DNA of 64,000 nt. Source: Spirochaetaceae bacterium (GTDB lineage Bacteria > Spirochaetota > Spirochaetia > Treponematales > Treponemataceae). Location of the stretch: NCBI GenBank assembly GCA_017614995.1, contig JAGAAX010000003.1, positions 61,482 through 125,481 of the forward strand. Reading direction: 5' to 3'. The notes under the pieces were generated by a model, which worked only from the letters and a program-made list of their open reading frames with translations, searched no databases and had not been told where the DNA came from. A program made the translations under genes and the position numbers. Below are positions 16,943 through 25,195 of this stretch, piece by piece. The stretch's first letter is position 1; every line of letters starts with the position of its first letter.

Positions 16943-16986
16943 TTGGAATTCGGTTATTGAGCGAAGTCGAAATAACCGAGTTCCAA
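16943..16986. repeat. Long inverted repeat in the gene-free stretch 16829-17356
   Basis: Arms of 15 bases (16943-16957 and 16972-16986) pair with one mismatch around TGAGCGAAGTCGAA. A second short dyad (GTGGCT...AGCCAC) lies near 17014-17032. Similar ...GAGCGNAGNCGAA loops are common in intergenic repeats. No open frame with coding character occurs in this 528-base stretch. Confidence 0.7.
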
Positions 16987-17063
16987 TTTAAACTAAAAAC
17001 TACGCTTATTGTGGCTTCGGCTACGCTCAGCCACCGCAATCTTAAAAACTCGACTTTTGACCT

Positions 17064-17322
17064 ATGAATTCCTTAAAATAAGGAATTCATAATGAGGATT
17101 TTAAAATCCTTATTTTAAGGTTTCTAGCTTTTTGAAAAATCGGCTTTCCTTATTTTAAGGATTTTAGCTTTTTAAAAATTTGACTTTCCTTAAAATAAGG
17201 AATTGTGTTTTTGGCTCAAAATGAGTTTCCTTATTTTAAGGAATCCTGTTTTTTAAAAATCTGGCTTTCCTCAAAATAAGGAATCGTGTTTTTGCTTCAA
17301 AACAGCATTTCTTGTTTTGAGG
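17064..17322. repeat. Array of palindromic 13-mers at 40-bp period
   Basis: The 13-mer CCTTATTTTAAGG, or its reverse complement CCTTAAAATAAGG, occurs at 17071, 17108, 17148, 17188 and 17229, with degenerate copies at 17269 (CCTCAAAATAAGG) and about 17310. From 17108 on the spacing is 40, 40, 41, 40 and 40 bases. The 27-base intervals are also related to each other and come in two alternating types, one with GCTTTTTGAAAAAT-like and one with GTGTTTTTGGCTC-like sequence. The first copy sits in a perfect inverted repeat (17064-17090). Confidence 0.85.
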
Positions 17323-17356
17323 TTTGCTGTTTTCAGCGGTTTTTCTTAGTTGGCCT

Positions 17357-18160
17357 TTAATCTAAAAAGTTCATATAGTAGAAAACATCAATTTTAGTTA
17401 CGCAGGTGTCATTGTATTTTGTACCTTTATAAACTTCGTCTATAACAATTTTTACGTGTTTTGAATCACTCGGAATTTTAAATTCAGTGAATTCAACAAA
17501 ATCGTTAAAATTCAAATTCATGAATTTTTTGCCGTCTACATAAATACTTGCTTTTTTAATTCTGTTATTTTCATAAAAAAGCGGCTGCTTATAAGGATTT
17601 ACAAAACCATTCAAAATTGAAACGTAAATATCTCCTTCAATTTCTTTTCTTCCAGCTCCATCTGAGTAAGCATTATAAACACTCATAATATCAAACTCGA
17701 TACTTTCGCCGATTCCTTCGTCAGCTTTTCCTTCTGCCCAAGGCAAGTTTTGAACATAGCAGTTTTTTCTACTTGGAAAAGTGACATTCGCAATATCATA
17801 AGAATAATTTTTATCTTTAAGTGTAGACGAAGCTTTTATGTTAGCAATAAAAGAAACTAATGAAGGACATTGGATTTTATACAATTCATAATCTTTAGAA
17901 TTATTCTTTATTGTTGAATAAGAAAAATCTTCAGCCCTTATATGAGGAATTTCAAAAAAATGCTGATCATATTTTCCATCTATAACTATTGTATCAACCC
18001 TCCAAATCATATAGCCGTATTCATTCAAGTGTTTATCACCACTTGGAATCACTATTTCTTCACGTCTACCAATGTAGTATTCATCCAGGTCAAATTTTTC
18101 AGAAAAAAGGCTGGTAACACATAAGATTGTACAAGCGATTGTAAGAATAATTTTTTTCAT
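17357..18160 (-). CDS. Secreted protein with NADase-type glycan-binding domain
   Basis: A 267-residue exported protein with a signal peptide (about residues 1-20, ending SLFSEKF). The C-terminal half (about 120-267) matches the discoidin-like NADase-type glycan-binding domain: LPWAEGKADEGIGESIEF, ISVLNGFVN-like VSILNGFVNPYKQPLF, IKKASIYVDGKKF and IVIDEVYKGTKYNDT. This domain binds sugars and is common in treponeme surface proteins. The N-terminal region is not recognised. The gene is AT-rich relative to its neighbours, stands alone, and is followed by the 40-bp repeat array. Confidence 0.75.
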   Translation of the reverse strand: MKKIILTIACTILCVTSLFSEKFDLDEYYIGRREEIVIPSGDKHLNEYGYMIWRVDTIVIDGKYDQHFFEIPHIRAEDFSYSTIKNNSKDYELYKIQCPSLVSFIANIKASSTLKDKNYSYDIANVTFPSRKNCYVQNLPWAEGKADEGIGESIEFDIMSVYNAYSDGAGRKEIEGDIYVSILNGFVNPYKQPLFYENNRIKKASIYVDGKKFMNLNFNDFVEFTEFKIPSDSKHVKIVIDEVYKGTKYNDTCVTKIDVFYYMNFLD

Positions 18161-18183
18161 TCGTTTCTCCGTTTATATTGCGC

Positions 18184-19662
18184 TTATATCGCGCCGGCTT
18201 CTTTTGAAAAGCGGATTATCATGGTTGTGCCTTTGCCGAGGCCTTCGCTTTGGGCGGAAATTGTTGCGCCCAAGTTTTTGCACAAAGTCTGGGCAATTGC
18301 AAGTCCAAGGCCTGAACCGCCGGTTCTGTGGTTTCTCGACTCGTCAGTCCGGTAAAGACGCTCAAAGATGTGGGGCAAGTCTTTTTCCGCAATTCCGTTG
18401 CCTTTGTCAGAAACTGAAAGCGAATTTGCACCGGCGTCAAAAGACAGGGTAATTTCTGCCGGAGACGGGCTGTAAAAAATGCTGTTTGTTATAAGAATGC
18501 GTAAAATCTGCGTCAGAATGTCCGGGTTCGTAAAAAGTACTGCGTCCTGCGGACATTCAATTGAAAACAGAACTTCTGGCGAGACAAGCTTTAAATCTGT
18601 GACAATCTTGTGCAGCATAAAATTGATTTTGACTAAAAGCTTTTCGGGCGGTGCCTGCCGTTCGCTTCTTGAAAGCAGAAGCAGATTTTCTACAAGAGAC
18701 TGCATTGACTTTGTTTCTGAATAAAGCGTTTCAAGCGAAGAATCAAGAACATTTGTGTCGGTTTTGCCCCAGCGGCGCAGCAAATCAAGGTGACCGAGCA
18801 GAACGGCAAGCGGTGTGCGCAGCTCATGCGAAACGTCTGAAGTAAAGCGGCGCTCGCGCTCAAAGTCCTGCTGAAGCCTTGCGAAAAGGCTGTTGAACGT
18901 TTTTGCAAGTTCCTGCAGCTCGTCTTTTGAATTCGGTTCTGGAATCCGCTTGTCGAGCTGTGAACCACTGATTTCGTTTGCCGTCCGCGTAATATCTGCA
19001 ACAGGGCGGAGCATTCTTGAAGAAAGAAACTTTGCCGTCAAGAACGAAATAATCAGAAGCGGAATCGCAAAAAAGAGCATAACCTTTGGAAGCTTGGTAA
19101 GAAGCTTGTCGATACTGTCTACGTCCATGTTCAAAGACGTCTGAATGTTTAAAGAGCCTGACGGGATAGACAGATAAAGAATGTTCAGGTCTCCGTCGGT
19201 GTAATAGTTCTTTTCTATAAGGCGCTTTGGCTGCATTTCGTCTGTAAGCGGCAGAACCGGCAGTGACTGGTCGTTATAGCCCAAAAGAATGGGTGTTCCG
19301 TATTGGGTTACAAAATACACTGTATACGAAATGTAATACGGAATGCGCGCCTGCCTCACATGCCGGTCAACTGAATCAAAGCTGGTCTGAAGATTCTGCC
19401 AGTAATTCGGTTCTTCCTGTGCAAGCTTTATTGCAAGCGTTATAAATTCAGACTGCGTTTCTTCGTCCATAAATTCATTTGAAATGCGTTTTGTATGCTC
19501 AATAAGCTCGTCAGATTTCTGGCTTAAAACGGTTGTCTTTAGAAGGCTGGTTATAAGATATGTGGAAAGAGAAACAATCAAAAAAGTGAGGATACAGAAT
19601 ATCAGTGCTATCCGGGTTGAAATAGACAGCCTGATATCCTTTGGTTTCAGTCTGCTAAACAT
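18184..19662 (-). CDS. Sensor histidine kinase, HAMP/HisKA/HATPase
   Basis: A 492-residue membrane kinase. Two transmembrane segments (about residues 18-42 and 190-212) enclose a periplasmic sensory domain. HAMP (about 213-268), HisKA with the phosphoacceptor in FTSDVSHELRTPLAVLLGH (about 283), and an HATPase_c domain with N-box ILITNSIFYSP, DKGNGIAEKDLPHIFE and GGSGLGLAIA follow. It overlaps the response-regulator gene by eight bases, so the two form one two-component system. The sensed signal is unknown; the secreted protein gene at 21149 is the likely target. Confidence 0.95.
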   Translation of the reverse strand: MFSRLKPKDIRLSISTRIALIFCILTFLIVSLSTYLITSLLKTTVLSQKSDELIEHTKRISNEFMDEETQSEFITLAIKLAQEEPNYWQNLQTSFDSVDRHVRQARIPYYISYTVYFVTQYGTPILLGYNDQSLPVLPLTDEMQPKRLIEKNYYTDGDLNILYLSIPSGSLNIQTSLNMDVDSIDKLLTKLPKVMLFFAIPLLIISFLTAKFLSSRMLRPVADITRTANEISGSQLDKRIPEPNSKDELQELAKTFNSLFARLQQDFERERRFTSDVSHELRTPLAVLLGHLDLLRRWGKTDTNVLDSSLETLYSETKSMQSLVENLLLLSRSERQAPPEKLLVKINFMLHKIVTDLKLVSPEVLFSIECPQDAVLFTNPDILTQILRILITNSIFYSPSPAEITLSFDAGANSLSVSDKGNGIAEKDLPHIFERLYRTDESRNHRTGGSGLGLAIAQTLCKNLGATISAQSEGLGKGTTMIIRFSKEAGAI

Positions 19663-20383
19663 TTGATGGTTTCCGAATCGTATAACCGGCTCCGCGAACT
19701 GTAGTTATATAGGAAACATTGAAAACTTCGTCAATTTTGGTTCTCAAATAGCGGACATAAACATCAACGGAATTTTCGTCAATGTAGTGGTCTTCGCCCC
19801 AAACCTCGTTGATAATATCAGTTCTAGACAAAACTTCGCCCTGATGGCAGAGAAGGCACTTCAAAAGCAGAAACTCTGTCTTTGTAAGCGAAACAAGTGT
19901 CTGGTCTATAAAGACTTCGTAGCTTGCCGCATTTAGCGTAAGACGGTCAAACGTAATAACAGACGATGATGCCGGTGAAGAAGCAGCCGGCGAAGTTTCC
20001 TGCTGTGCCGAGCGTCTTAAAACTGAGCGGATTCGCGCCAAAAGTTCTTCAATTGCAAAAGGCTTTGCAATATAGTCGTCAGCACCTGCATCCAGTCCGT
20101 TTACCTTGTCAAAGGTTTCGCCGCGTGCCGTAACAAGCACAACTGGAATTTGTGACAATTTTCTGATCCGGCGCAGAACTTCGATTCCGTTCAGTTCCGG
20201 GAGCATAATATCAAGAAGAACGATTGAAAAAGGTTCTTGTGATTCATCGTTGAGGCTTTTTTCAAAAATGGTCAGGGCTTCGCGGCCTGTCTGTGCCAGA
20301 GTTACTGTATAACCTTCGTGTTCCAGTTCCAGTTTTTCAAAGCTTGCAATATTCGGTTCGTCTTCTGCTATTAAGATATTCAC
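19655..20383 (-). CDS. OmpR-family response regulator
   Basis: A 242-residue regulator with an N-terminal receiver domain (phosphoacceptor Asp in VLLDIMLPELNG, conserved Lys in DDYIAKPFA) and a C-terminal winged helix (about 145-240, ending VRYLRTKIDEVFNVSYITTVRGAGYTI). A serine/proline-rich linker joins them. It starts at GTG (20383) after GGAGTAATT. It is translated just before its kinase. It probably binds the paired boxes at 20967-20982 and 21025-21040, which would autoregulate this operon; that link is inferred from position. Confidence 0.95.
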   Translation of the reverse strand: MNILIAEDEPNIASFEKLELEHEGYTVTLAQTGREALTIFEKSLNDESQEPFSIVLLDIMLPELNGIEVLRRIRKLSQIPVVLVTARGETFDKVNGLDAGADDYIAKPFAIEELLARIRSVLRRSAQQETSPAASSPASSSVITFDRLTLNAASYEVFIDQTLVSLTKTEFLLLKCLLCHQGEVLSRTDIINEVWGEDHYIDENSVDVYVRYLRTKIDEVFNVSYITTVRGAGYTIRKPSNV

Positions 20384-20434
20384 AATTACTCCACAAATTT
20401 ATCTGTTTTTGAAACTTTTGTTCTATGAATAAGT

Positions 20435-20938
20435 TTATTGATAAGTGACGGTGAATTCAAGATTTTCTATTGAACGACCGCCCATTTTTACGCCGTCATA
20501 GGCTGTTATTTTATCGATATGGACAAAAAGCTTTTTTTTGCCTTTTGAATCGAGTTCGCGGATTTTATCCATAGGGATAAAAATATGAACTTCATTTCCG
20601 ACTCTGTTAAATTTTATGGAAACAGAGGAGTCAAGCGGAATGGAATTGATAGATATTGTTGACGGCGTAATCGTTTTTGGATTGACGGGAATATTAAAAG
20701 TAACTATCAGAATAAACGAAGAATCTGTCTGCTTTGTTGATGTTTTTTCAAGGGCAAGCTGGCGCTGCTGTGATTCGGCAAAATTCTGCACCTGGCCTTT
20801 TTGCTCATCAAGAGAATCAGAAACAGGCTTTCTTTGCTGAAACCGCGGCTGGGCACCAATATATGCCGTTGCTAAACAGAAGCTTAATAAAAAGAGAAAA
20901 CTTAAAAATGTATGACAAAAACATTTTAATCTAAACAT
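20435..20938 (-). CDS. Exported protein with Ig-like (Big_5-type) domain
   Basis: A 167-residue protein with a long signal peptide (about 1-29, ending ATAYIGAQ), a glutamine-rich linker, and a beta-rich C-terminal domain whose FILIVTFNIPVNPKTITPSTISIN resembles bacterial Ig-like Big_5 domains. It is the first gene of the two-component operon, 51 bases before the regulator, so it may be a periplasmic partner of the sensor. No enzyme motif is seen. Its promoter has a good -10 eight bases before the ATG but no -35 hexamer. Confidence 0.7.
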   Translation of the reverse strand: MFRLKCFCHTFLSFLFLLSFCLATAYIGAQPRFQQRKPVSDSLDEQKGQVQNFAESQQRQLALEKTSTKQTDSSFILIVTFNIPVNPKTITPSTISINSIPLDSSVSIKFNRVGNEVHIFIPMDKIRELDSKGKKKLFVHIDKITAYDGVKMGGRSIENLEFTVTYQ

Positions 20939-20946
20939 CCAAATTG

Positions 20947-21059
20947 AGTATATACCGTATTGATATAACAGTACATTAAAATCTGCTAAAATCTGAATAT
21001 TTTTTATAAGGTAGTTTTAATCTTATTTTAATGTACTGTTGATAAAGCGGGGGTATACT
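20947..21059. promoter_or_regulatory. Symmetric divergent promoter with paired 16-bp boxes
   Basis: The 16-mer ATTTTAATGTACTGTT occurs perfectly on the plus strand (21025-21040) and on the minus strand (20967-20982). Each copy is followed, in its own direction, by 13 or 14 bases and then TATACT (21054-21059 plus; 20947-20952 minus). Neither promoter has a TTGACA-like -35 and the box covers that place. Inside the left box a direct repeat TAAAATCTGC/TAAAATCTGA (20977-20996) has a 10-base period, as OmpR/PhoB regulators favour. Confidence 0.7.
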
Positions 21060-21148
21060 GATGCTATAAAGCTTGACAAAGACAGAAATGAACAGTTTTT
21101 TAGAGGACGACTGGAAAGCTGTTGATTCCTGTCAAAACAGGAGATTCC

Positions 21149-21760
21149 ATGAAGAAAAAGTTAGTTACTGCATGTACGATTACGCTTTGCTTTATGATAT
21201 TTTGTGCCAGTGCGCAGCCGCCGCATAGGGGACCGAAACCGCCTCCAAAGCCGGATCCTGCAAGTCCGCAGCTGCTGACACCTAAGAAGGCACCGCCGCC
21301 TGCACATCATCATGCAAGGCCTTTGCCGCCGCCGCCGGTTCGGTTTCATTATTACCGCTCGCGCCCGGTTGTTGTGTACAGAAGCACAAGCCGTGTTTAC
21401 CGCGACCCGCCGCCAGTAAGAAGAGATTTGCCTCTTACAAAAACGGTAGTCGAATACGAGTATGTCTATGACTGCGACTATGACTGCCCTGTTCAGGGAA
21501 CGGTAAAAGCTGTTGACCCGGCTTCAGGCACTTTGGTTGTAGAGTCTGACGGCGACACGCTTATCGTAGAAGCTTCTGCATCTACAAGAATCTTCCGCGA
21601 TAACGATGATCCGAACGCTGCAAACTGTTCTCCACGCGGTGTTATAAGCATAGGTATCGGTGACATACGCAAGGGAGACTTTGTAGGTATTCAAGTTTCA
21701 GACAGAGGAGATGTAACAATAGGTGCTTCTATTGTGCATGTCTTTGACTTGAGAAAATAA
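21149..21760 (+). CDS. Exported proline/histidine-rich DUF5666-like protein
   Basis: A 203-residue protein starting at ATG 21149 after AGGAGATTCC; the frame begins nine codons earlier but that part lacks a ribosome-binding site. It has a signal peptide (about 1-23), a proline-rich stretch with HHHA, an arginine/tyrosine-rich region, an acidic CDYDCP, and a C-terminal beta domain (about 118-200: VQGTVKAVDPASGTLVVES, IRKGDFVGIQVSDRGDV) like DUF5666. It faces the two-component operon across the shared promoter region and is the likely regulated output. Function unknown; metal or periplasmic stress binding is only a guess from composition. Confidence 0.75.
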   Translation: MKKKLVTACTITLCFMIFCASAQPPHRGPKPPPKPDPASPQLLTPKKAPPPAHHHARPLPPPPVRFHYYRSRPVVVYRSTSRVYRDPPPVRRDLPLTKTVVEYEYVYDCDYDCPVQGTVKAVDPASGTLVVESDGDTLIVEASASTRIFRDNDDPNAANCSPRGVISIGIGDIRKGDFVGIQVSDRGDVTIGASIVHVFDLRK

Positions 21761-21791
21761 ACTGTCGGGCTGTCTTTTAAGGCAGCCTGAA

Positions 21792-21841
21792 ACAGCACTT
21801 CAATAAGCTTATATGGTTATGTAGGCTTATTAAAATGCTGT
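21792..21841. repeat. Hairpin after the DUF5666-like gene
   Basis: Arms of 17 bases (21792-21808, 21825-21841) pair with few mismatches around a 16-base loop. No T-run follows, so it may be a transcript-end hairpin of another kind. Confidence 0.5.
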
Positions 21842-21893
21842 AAATGTTATTTACGGTATTTAGAGTGAATGTTCGCATTTTATGCCATTTTGC

Positions 21894-21920
21894 TTGACAG
21901 CTCTCCTTTTCCTTCATACT
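21894..21920 (+). promoter_or_regulatory. Putative uppP promoter
   Basis: TTGACA (21894-21899), 15-base spacer, CATACT (21915-21920). The -35 is perfect; spacing is short. It would produce a leader of about 100 bases containing the terminator-like hairpin at 21937. Confidence 0.45.
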
Positions 21921-21936
21921 TACTTTCTTGCTTTCT

Positions 21937-21986
21937 GGGGGAATGCAGATTTTGAAATCCGTCTGCATTTCCCCTTTCTTTTTTTT
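21937..21986 (+). terminator. Terminator-like hairpin in the uppP leader
   Basis: Arms GGGGGAATGCAGA (21937-21949) and TCTGCATTTCCCC (21962-21974) form a strong stem, followed by a T-rich run to 21986. It lies between the putative promoter and uppP, so it could act as an attenuator, or simply insulate uppP from upstream transcription. Confidence 0.7.
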
Positions 21987-22027
21987 CCCCTTATCGATAA
22001 GATTTACTGAAAAACAGGGAGTTTTTT

Positions 22028-22873
22028 ATGAATATATTTCAGTCGGTCTTTTTAGGCATTTTGCAGGGAATTACGGAATTTCTGCCGGTATCAAGCTCTG
22101 GTCATCTTGCGGTGGCGCAAAAGCTGTTCGGTTTAGACGAAGTTCCGCTTATTTTTGACGTCTGCCTTCATGTCGCGACTCTTGCGGCAGTTGTGCTCTT
22201 TTTTAGAAAAGCTATAATCAGTCTGCTCGCTGTTTTTGTGAGAATGGTGACAAGAAAACCGCTTGAAGGCGACAAGCCGAAACAGATAACCATTCTTGCG
22301 GTTATTATTGCAACCGTAATAACAGGCATTCTCGGCGTTGTTTCAAGCCATTTTATAGAAGATGCGCCCATAAAGCTTGTCTGCGTTGGTTTTATCTTTA
22401 CCGGCATTCTGCTTGTTCTTGCTACGGTGCTTGATAAATCGGGCAAGACTGAAGATGGTGCGCTTTCAGCAGAAGAAGCTGCCGCAGCAGAACAGGCTGA
22501 AGGTGCGGTGAGCATAAAGCAGGGCATTATCTGCGGCATTGCACAGGGGCTTGGCACTCTGCCCGGCATTTCGCGTTCCGGCAGCACAATTTCAGCCGCT
22601 ATTCTTTCGGGTGTAGACCGCAAAACAGCCGGCGAATTCTCTTTTATTCTTTCGATTCCTGCAATTTTGGGCGCTTTTATTCTTGAAGTAAAAGATTTAG
22701 GCGAAATGACAAGCGTTGTGTCTGTGCCCTGTCTTGCGGCGGGCTGTCTGACAGCGTTTCTTGCAGGCTTAGGCGCTTTGTTTGTGCTTATGAAGCTTAT
22801 AAAAAGCGGCAGACTCGGATTTTTCGCAATTTATTTGATTCCGCTTGGAATAGCCGGATTATTCCTTTTTTAG
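22028..22873 (+). CDS. uppP: Undecaprenyl-diphosphatase UppP/BacA
   Basis: A 281-residue polytopic membrane enzyme that dephosphorylates undecaprenyl pyrophosphate to recycle the carrier lipid of peptidoglycan synthesis; it gives bacitracin resistance when overproduced. Both signature motifs are present: GITEFLPVSSSGHL (about residues 14-27) and GISRSGSTISAAIL (about 180-193). The alanine/glutamate-rich cytoplasmic loop around 145-160 (LSAEEAAAAEQAEGA) is a small insertion. The start follows GGGAGTTTTTT. It is alone on the plus strand, convergent with the lytic transglycosylase. Confidence 0.95.
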   Translation: MNIFQSVFLGILQGITEFLPVSSSGHLAVAQKLFGLDEVPLIFDVCLHVATLAAVVLFFRKAIISLLAVFVRMVTRKPLEGDKPKQITILAVIIATVITGILGVVSSHFIEDAPIKLVCVGFIFTGILLVLATVLDKSGKTEDGALSAEEAAAAEQAEGAVSIKQGIICGIAQGLGTLPGISRSGSTISAAILSGVDRKTAGEFSFILSIPAILGAFILEVKDLGEMTSVVSVPCLAAGCLTAFLAGLGALFVLMKLIKSGRLGFFAIYLIPLGIAGLFLF

Positions 22874-22904
22874 TTTATATTCGTAGGGGTGCAGGCGCGG
22901 TGAG

Positions 22905-25190
22905 CTATCCGCTTTTTCCCTCGTTTTGTGCTTCATTCAGTTTGTTGCTTTCAATTTGCGGTTTTGTGCCTATTATTTCCTGCACAACCTGATGTACGGT
23001 TTTGTTGTAATAAAGATAGCCGTACAAAGCCGCGGCGGAAAGCACTTTTCTGCCGTAGTCTCTTGTTTCAAGAAATGGAATTGTTTCAAGAAACAGGTCA
23101 ACCGGCAGATCTTTTGCGGCTTTCTGCCAGCGGCGCACGCGTGCAATTCCGCCGTTATAGGCAAAAAGTGCCATCATAATTGAATTGTCAAGCCGCCCGG
23201 TCAGATTGTTCAGATAATATGCGCCGAAATTTACGTTTGTCTGCGCGTCTTTTAAGTCAAATTCTTTGATTTTCAGTTTTTTTGCGATGTCGTTTGCCGT
23301 TGCGTCCATAAGCTGTGCAAGGCCGGTCGCGCCCGCTCTCGAAGCTATTGTCTTGTCAAAATAGCTTTCTGTTCTTATAAGCCCGAACAGCACGTCCTCG
23401 TTTACACCGAATGTTTCCGCTGCATTTTTGACTTCTGAAAGGTATGGGCGCGGATAAAGAAGATAAAGCACTTCTTTTGACAGCGTTGCGTCTGAACGGC
23501 TTGCGGCTCGGTTTATAATGCTCAATGCGTCATAATGAAGCGTACAGTCTTTTTCTGCTGCCCTGCTGAAAATCCGCGAAAGTTCAGAAGCACATTCAAT
23601 GCCTATGTCATGATAATGAGCCATATAAGTTTTGTATGCCTCATCAAAAAGCGCGTGCTCTGCGTAGCCTATGGCAAGCGTTTCTAAAGCCTTGTCTCTT
23701 TCAAACTGAAGCGTGCTGTTCTTTTCAATATTTTCTTCAATAGGAATACCGAGCTGCTCTGCTGACAAAAACCTGTAATAAAGAGCCGTATGGTTTCCGT
23801 CATAGGCTTTTTCGTAGCATGCCTGTGCAGCCTGAAGTCTGCCCATTCCCTCAAAAGGGTTTTTCGCCATTGTTTCTTCGATTAAGCGGCCGCTCACATA
23901 AGCGTATTGTGCCTGCGAATTCGGGTCTGCATAGTCCTGAATAAGCTTGTAAATTTCTACAAAGTCGTCCCAATAGTGCCCCTGCAATAAGTCTGCCGCC
24001 AAATCGCGGAGAAAATCCTCAAAATATTCAGGATCCTGCCATGTTGAGGCGTATGTCTTAAGCGCGTCTTTTGCCGCTTCAAGCGAAACCGTCTTGGCAG
24101 TTTTCAGATAATACCACAGCGCGTTGTCGTATTTTGCAGGTGTAGGGGCGGCGTGCATTGAAAGCACAAAAGCATTTAATGCCGCGTCAAAGTTTTTCTC
24201 ATTGACGGAAAACTGGGCGCAATAAAACCATGCAAGAAATGCTATATCGGGGTCTTTTGTTTTTTCTGCGATTGTTCTGAAAGTTGATGCGCCTTCTTTT
24301 GCGGCGACGCCGCCGTACAGTTCTGCGCGCCCAAAATCAGAGAAAACCTTGCTCGTAAAATTTTCAGGCGAATACGGAAGTGCCGCCAGCATCAAAAGTG
24401 CCTGTTTGTACTTTTTCTGTTTTACGGTCACTCTGAATTGCAGAAGCTCCGCCAGTGTTTCGGGGTTCTGTCCGTTTACAATCTGCGCGGCGTCCTTTTC
24501 TTCCTGCGGCAGTTCTTCCCAAAATTTTAAGAAAGATTCATGCTCTTCAGAAATATTCCAGTTATTCACCCATAAAGTGAAATATTCTGTAAATTTCGGG
24601 TTTTTCGTTTTTAAAAGGCAGAGAAGCTGGTATTTTGTCTTTTTGTTCTGGGCTTCTAAATTCTGTTTTATGCGCTTTTTCTGTGTTTCTGATTTTGCTT
24701 TCTGTTCGTCCTGCGGAAATGCAAAATCAGCCAAAGCCGGAAGCGGACAGGCTTTTAAAGCTTCTTTGTACTTTTTCTGGTTGAATAATTCCTCAAGGAT
24801 GTAGAAGTCCGCGTCGCGCTCCTGAGGATAAGCTTCTGCAAAATATTTGGCAGAAGCTTCTCTTTCCTGTGTTGTGCCGAGCGAACAGAGTTTGCGCGCG
24901 CATTCCTGTGCAATCTGCCATGACGCATGAGTTTTTCCGTATTGCAGAAGCTCTATTGCCCGCTCTGTTCCGCCGTTATTCAGAAGATGCAGCGCTGTGT
25001 AATAGCATGAATCAGGTTCAACTGTAGAGGTGAAAGACGATGGGGACACAAGCTCATCGAGCGCGTCAAAATCTGAGTCATTGAGAATTTCAAGCAGCTT
25101 TTCCTGATTTTCAGTTGAGGTTTGGGCTTTGCAGGCGGTACATGCTACAAGAGGCATAATTACCGCCATTAAGAGACATAGAATTCGCAT
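22905..25190 (-). CDS. Lytic transglycosylase lipoprotein (Slt-like)
   Basis: About 761 residues. The start at 25190 gives a signal peptide with lipobox-like LVAC; the frame is open 10 codons further, inside the LysM gene. A long helical, TPR-like superhelix (about 30-600) is followed by an SLT domain: LFGLIRTESYFDKTIASRAGATGLAQLM, where the Glu of TES is the catalytic acid, then NVNFGAYYLNNL and MALFAYNGGIARV. Such enzymes cleave peptidoglycan to 1,6-anhydromuropeptides in the periplasm. It lies right behind the LysM gene in one operon, which suggests joint work on the cell wall. Confidence 0.9.
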   Translation of the reverse strand: MRILCLLMAVIMPLVACTACKAQTSTENQEKLLEILNDSDFDALDELVSPSSFTSTVEPDSCYYTALHLLNNGGTERAIELLQYGKTHASWQIAQECARKLCSLGTTQEREASAKYFAEAYPQERDADFYILEELFNQKKYKEALKACPLPALADFAFPQDEQKAKSETQKKRIKQNLEAQNKKTKYQLLCLLKTKNPKFTEYFTLWVNNWNISEEHESFLKFWEELPQEEKDAAQIVNGQNPETLAELLQFRVTVKQKKYKQALLMLAALPYSPENFTSKVFSDFGRAELYGGVAAKEGASTFRTIAEKTKDPDIAFLAWFYCAQFSVNEKNFDAALNAFVLSMHAAPTPAKYDNALWYYLKTAKTVSLEAAKDALKTYASTWQDPEYFEDFLRDLAADLLQGHYWDDFVEIYKLIQDYADPNSQAQYAYVSGRLIEETMAKNPFEGMGRLQAAQACYEKAYDGNHTALYYRFLSAEQLGIPIEENIEKNSTLQFERDKALETLAIGYAEHALFDEAYKTYMAHYHDIGIECASELSRIFSRAAEKDCTLHYDALSIINRAASRSDATLSKEVLYLLYPRPYLSEVKNAAETFGVNEDVLFGLIRTESYFDKTIASRAGATGLAQLMDATANDIAKKLKIKEFDLKDAQTNVNFGAYYLNNLTGRLDNSIMMALFAYNGGIARVRRWQKAAKDLPVDLFLETIPFLETRDYGRKVLSAAALYGYLYYNKTVHQVVQEIIGTKPQIESNKLNEAQNEGKSG

Positions 25191-25195
25191 TAAAA

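Noticed and set aside
17064..17322. CRISPR-like periodic array
   Set aside because: The repeat unit is only 13 bases and palindromic, occurs in both orientations, and the intervals are similar to each other instead of unique. No cas gene is present.
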